Of a DNA stretch of 26,586 nucleotides, positions 23,787 through 26,586 are shown one piece after another. Position 1 is the stretch's first letter. The number at the start of each line of letters is the position of its first letter. This DNA is from Candidatus Bipolaricaulota bacterium (lineage in GTDB: Bacteria; Bipolaricaulota; Bipolaricaulia; Bipolaricaulales; Bipolaricaulaceae): assembly GCA_015661965.1 (NCBI GenBank), contig DQVA01000148.1:1-26586 (forward strand), in the 5' to 3' direction. Below the pieces are notes generated by a model. It had not been told where the DNA came from. It worked only from the letters and a program-made list of their open reading frames with translations, and did no database searches. The position numbers and the translations under genes are program-made.

Positions 23787-23811
23787 ACGGGCCGAGGGGC
23801 TCTCGGCCCGT
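23787..23811 (-). terminator. Terminator of the shorter coiled-coil gene
   Basis: ACGGGCCGAG pairs with CTCGGCCCGT around a five-base loop (10-bp perfect stem), 21 bases after the stop of the gene at 23833-24522. It is followed on the minus strand by ATTCATT. Confidence 0.7.
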
Positions 23812-23832
23812 CCCCACTGGCAAAGCCGGCCC

Positions 23833-24522
23833 TCAACCGCCGGAGGTGATGAGGAAGTAAACCAACGCTCCCACCAGGGCCGGCACCAAGAAGATGGCCG
23901 CCCATTGGGTCTCCTGGGCGGCCTTGATGGCCGCAAGCTCCTCCTGCACTGCGGCAAGCTGGGCATCCACTTGCGCGGCTACTTGACCCTTGAGCTGGTC
24001 CATCTCCCCCCGCACTGCGGAGATCTCCTCCTGGAAGCCACCCAGTGCGGCCTCGATGCCCTCGATCTTGGCCCGGTTGTTGTCGATCTTCACCTGGAGG
24101 GCCTGGATGGCCTGTTCAACGGCCAAAAGCTGCCGCTGCACAGCCCCGATATCCTGCTCCTCCAGATAGGTAACCCTCTCCTCCAGATCGCCGACCCAGT
24201 CCTCAAGCGCTCCGATCCGGCCCCCGTGCTCCGCCACCTGGTCGCATAGCCCGGACAGCCTGACATCCAGGTCCTGCACCCAAGCGATGAGGTCGGCCAG
24301 TGCCCCCTCCAGGGAGGCGAACCGCTCGTTGATCTGGGCGACGGAGCCCTTGAACTCCTCGATGAAGCTGGAGAAGAAGCCGATCACTTCCCCGAAGGCC
24401 GCTTCCAGGGCGGCGATCTCGTCCTCCGGCGGGGGCAGGCTGATCTCACCTCCGCCGGCTTGGGCCAGCCCCAACCCCCCGACGAGGAGCAGCCCGCACA
24501 GCACCGCTATGTACTTTGCCAT
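23833..24522 (-). CDS. Exported coiled-coil protein with C-terminal membrane anchor (paralog B)
   Basis: Not a recognised family. Seen: 229 residues. Signal peptide MAKYIAVLCGLLLVGGLGLAQA, a short acidic-proline segment (SLPPPEDE), heptad-rich coiled coil about 35-205, one hydrophobic helix 206-225 and a terminal SGG. It has the same overall plan as paralog A and shares with it the block at 121-167, core KIDNNRAKIEG. The ATG is fixed by AAGGAGGGG eight bases upstream. Each paralog has its own terminator, so they are separate transcripts with a shared upstream element rather than one operon. Likely location: anchored in a membrane with the rod outside the cytoplasm. Function unknown. Confidence 0.8.
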   Translation of the reverse strand: MAKYIAVLCGLLLVGGLGLAQAGGGEISLPPPEDEIAALEAAFGEVIGFFSSFIEEFKGSVAQINERFASLEGALADLIAWVQDLDVRLSGLCDQVAEHGGRIGALEDWVGDLEERVTYLEEQDIGAVQRQLLAVEQAIQALQVKIDNNRAKIEGIEAALGGFQEEISAVRGEMDQLKGQVAAQVDAQLAAVQEELAAIKAAQETQWAAIFLVPALVGALVYFLITSGG

Positions 24523-24559
24523 CTCCGCACCCCTCCTTCTGTCGGTGCTTCGGATGCTT

Positions 24560-24623
24560 CCAGAGTAATCGGCGCCACGCTCGCCCCCATGGCGTGCGTG
24601 CCTCGGTGGGGGCGAGTTTGTCG
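24560..24623 (-). promoter_or_regulatory. Two-part upstream element of paralog B
   Basis: Minus strand: CGACAAACTCGCCCCC (24608-24623), 31 bases, then GCGCCGATTACTCTGG (24561-24576). It matches the element upstream of paralog A in 14 of 16 positions of the first block and in GCGCC..TTA...TGG of the second. Confidence 0.45.
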
Positions 24624-24651
24624 GCCGTCGGGGGGACAGCTGTCGCGCCCG

Positions 24652-24657
24652 TATAAT
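24652..24657 (+). promoter_or_regulatory. -10 box of gltX
   Basis: A perfect TATAAT whose last base is seven positions before the A of the gltX ATG (24664). Transcription is therefore expected to begin at the start codon, leaving no leader and no ribosome-binding site. No good -35 is visible in the GC-rich sequence upstream. Confidence 0.7.
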
Positions 24658-24663
24658 TCCGCC

Positions 24664-26088
24664 ATGGCCCTCAGAGTTCGGTTCGCACCCAGCCCCACCG
24701 GGGAGCTGCACGTGGGCGGCGCCAGGACAGCCCTGTTCAATTGGCTGTGGGCCCGCAAGGAGGGGGGGACCTTCGTCCTCAGGATCGAGGACACCGACCT
24801 CGCCCGGTCCCAAGCCCGCTACACCCAGGGGATCATGGACGCCCTCTCCTGGCTGGGCCTGACCTGGGACGAGCTCTTCTATCAATCGAAAAGGCTGCCC
24901 CTGTATCGCGAGTACGTGGAAAGACTCGTGGAGGGGGGGAAGGCTTACCCTTGCTTCTGCACCCCGGAGGAGCTGGCCGAACGGAAGAGAAAGGCCCTGG
25001 CCCGCGGGGAGGCCCCGGAGTACGACGGCCGCTGTCGCCACCTCTCCCCGGCGGAGCGGCAGCGCTACCTGCGGGCGGGGAGGAAGCCGGCCATCCGATT
25101 CCTGGTGCCCGAGGAGGCCAAGGAGACGTCCTTCACGGACTTCCTCCGGGGGGAGGTCAAGTTCCGCCGGCTCACCACCGGCGATTTCGTCATCCAAAAG
25201 GCCGACGGCACCCCCACCTACAACCTGGCCTGCGTAGTGGACGACCACGAATTGGGGATCACTCACGTGCTGCGGGCCGAGGACCACATCTCCAACACCC
25301 CCAAGCAGATCTGGCTGTACCGGGCCTTCGGCTGGGAACCGCCGGCCTTCGGACACCTTTCCATCATCCTGGGGCCTGATCGGAAGAAGCTATCCAAGCG
25401 CCATGGGGCCACTTCGGTGGAGGCCCTCAGGGAAGCGGGCTACCTCCCGGAGGCGGTGGTGAACCATTTGGCCCTCCTGGGCTGGTCCCCCGATTCCGGG
25501 GAGGAGGTGTTCACCCTGGAGGAGCTGGTGGAGCGGTTCTCCCTGGCGAAGGTGAACCTGGCCCCCCAGGTGTTCGACCTGGAGAAGCTACGTTGGCTCA
25601 ACCGCAAGCACCTGGCCAGGCTCTCCCCCGGGGAACTGCTCGAGCGGGCCCGGCCCTTCCTGTCCGGCTACGCCGGGGTACCGGAGGGCAGATTGGCCGC
25701 TGCCCTGGAGCTCCTGCGCCCGGGGATTTCCACCCTGAGCGAGCTTGTCGGCCATCCGGACCTCGGGTACCTGCTCGGCCCGCTGGAGCTTTCCCCCCAA
25801 GTGGTGGAGGAACTTTCCGCGCCCCCGGCGCGGGCTGCCCTCCGGCTGGTGCTTTCCCGGCTGGGCCCCGACTTCTCCCCGGGGAAGCTGAGGCCGCTTG
25901 TGCGGGCGGTGGCCGCCGAATTGGGGGTTCCCCCCCGGGGGGTGTTCCACCCGCTCCGGTTGGCGTTGACCGGCCGGGACCGGGGGCCGGAGCTGGCCGG
26001 GATCGTGGGGGTGCTGGGGATGGAGGAGATGCGGGCCAGGCTGGAGGAGGCTCTGCGGCTGGTTGAGGAAGGGCCGGAAGGACGGTAA
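24664..26088 (+). CDS. gltX: Glutamyl-tRNA synthetase
   Basis: Seen: 474 residues, normal length. Class I signatures are HVGGA at 16-20 (HIGH equivalent, after FAPSPTGEL) and KLSKR (KMSKS equivalent). The EDTD segment and the DDHELGITHVLRAEDH active-site strand are intact. C97, C99, C124 and H126 reproduce the zinc-binding set known from E. coli GluRS. Known: charges tRNA-Glu with glutamate in the cytoplasm; many bacteria lacking GlnRS use a non-discriminating form, which the sequence does not settle here. No Shine-Dalgarno sequence precedes the ATG. No clear terminator follows; hppA starts 57 bases downstream. Confidence 0.97.
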   Translation: MALRVRFAPSPTGELHVGGARTALFNWLWARKEGGTFVLRIEDTDLARSQARYTQGIMDALSWLGLTWDELFYQSKRLPLYREYVERLVEGGKAYPCFCTPEELAERKRKALARGEAPEYDGRCRHLSPAERQRYLRAGRKPAIRFLVPEEAKETSFTDFLRGEVKFRRLTTGDFVIQKADGTPTYNLACVVDDHELGITHVLRAEDHISNTPKQIWLYRAFGWEPPAFGHLSIILGPDRKKLSKRHGATSVEALREAGYLPEAVVNHLALLGWSPDSGEEVFTLEELVERFSLAKVNLAPQVFDLEKLRWLNRKHLARLSPGELLERARPFLSGYAGVPEGRLAAALELLRPGISTLSELVGHPDLGYLLGPLELSPQVVEELSAPPARAALRLVLSRLGPDFSPGKLRPLVRAVAAELGVPPRGVFHPLRLALTGRDRGPELAGIVGVLGMEEMRARLEEALRLVEEGPEGR

Positions 26089-26145
26089 AGTCCTGCCGAT
26101 TTTGGGATTCCATCACCAAACTCGTATGACGGAGAGGAGGCATAA

Positions 26146-26586
26146 GTGGGGCTCTTGATTGCGATTCCGGCACTGGTTGCGGTAGCGGCGTTGCTGTGGG
26201 CCGCCTATGCGAACTGGTATGTCATCAGGCGGGATCGGGGCACCGAGCGGATGCGGGAATTGCAGGACTTCATCCGCGAGGGGGCCATCGCGTTCATGCT
26301 GGAGGAGGCCCGTGTCATGTCCATCACCATGCTGGTGGTGGGGGCGATACTGTGGGCCCTGTTCTATTGGGAGGTGGCGGTCTCGTTCTGGATAGGTTCG
26401 ATCCTGTCCATGCTGGCCGGGTTTATCGGCATGAACGCTGCCACCCAGGCCAACGCCCGCACCACCCAGGCCGCCCGCCGTTCCTTCAAAGAAGCCCTGA
26501 ACGTGGCCCTGTCCGGAGGGTCGGTGATGGGGATGGCGGTGGCCGGCCTGGCATTGGGGGGCCTTGCACTGGTGATCTGGCTGTTC
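26146..26586 (+). CDS. hppA: Membrane-bound ion-translocating pyrophosphatase, N-terminal part
   Basis: Seen: the first 147 residues; the gene runs off the window. The GTG start follows GGAGAGGAGG. The first helix (LLIAIPALVAVAALLWAAYA) is followed by the cytoplasmic segment MRELQDFIREGAIAFMLEEAR, then hydrophobic helices, then GFIGMNAATQANARTTQAA and ALNVALSGGSVMGMAVAGLA, which are strongly conserved in H+/Na+-PPases. Known: these proteins couple pyrophosphate hydrolysis to H+ or Na+ pumping across the membrane. The residues that decide ion and K+ dependence lie beyond the window. Common in anaerobes and thermophiles saving ATP. Confidence 0.95.
   Translation, partial: MGLLIAIPALVAVAALLWAAYANWYVIRRDRGTERMRELQDFIREGAIAFMLEEARVMSITMLVVGAILWALFYWEVAVSFWIGSILSMLAGFIGMNAATQANARTTQAARRSFKEALNVALSGGSVMGMAVAGLALGGLALVIWLF

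Noticed and set aside
26089..26145. Possible promoter and terminator between gltX and hppA
   Set aside because: No hairpin and no convincing -35/-10 pair could be found in the 57 bases.

Overview
The window is GC-rich bacterial chromosome with tightly packed, mostly overlapping genes and frequent GTG/TTG starts. I see no rRNA, tRNA, insertion sequence, phage gene or CRISPR array. A membrane pyrophosphatase, an archaeal-like dye-linked proline dehydrogenase type complex and a TPP-riboswitch thiamine operon would suit a thermophilic or anaerobic deep-branching bacterium. Candidate phylum Bipolaricaulota (Acetothermia/OP1) is my best guess, but the sequence alone does not prove it.

Layout. (1) 1-3338, + strand: a four-gene redox operon with every junction overlapping. 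It encodes a 2Fe-2S/FAD/NAD-type subunit, a 2[4Fe-4S] ferredoxin, a BFD-like 2Fe-2S protein and a DAAO-fold FAD dehydrogenase. This matches the four-subunit dye-linked L-proline dehydrogenase / sarcosine oxidase-like complexes. (2) 3340-4058, - strand: a decayed, 5'-truncated sodium:solute symporter with a frameshift and an in-frame stop. (3) 4248-7566, - strand: a HEAT-repeat protein, an RlmI-type rRNA methyltransferase and a GT4 glycosyltransferase in one operon. (4) 7647-8054, + strand: a DUF151 bifunctional nuclease. (5) 8104-13523, - strand: promoter, TPP riboswitch, then thiL, thiamine pyrophosphokinase, thiB, thiP and thiQ. This unit imports thiamine compounds and converts them to TPP, switched off by TPP itself. 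(6) 13661-17140, + strand: a molybdopterin-binding xanthine dehydrogenase-type large subunit without its partner subunits, followed directly by an Fsr-like MFS transporter. (7) 17164-22595, - strand: a secreted hypothetical, a Cas4/RecB-like Fe-S nuclease, then an HTH-smc-scpA-scpB operon encoding condensin with unusually short SMC arms. (8) 22687-24522, - strand: two paralogous exported coiled-coil proteins, each with a C-terminal membrane anchor, each with its own terminator, and sharing a two-part upstream element. (9) 24664-26586, + strand: gltX, then the start of hppA, which runs off the window.

Most noteworthy: the two coiled-coil paralogs with a matching upstream architecture, the short-armed SMC preceded by an HTH gene with a palindrome in its promoter, the orphan molybdenum hydroxylase subunit, the decaying symporter next to the proline-dehydrogenase-like operon, and apparently leaderless promoters.
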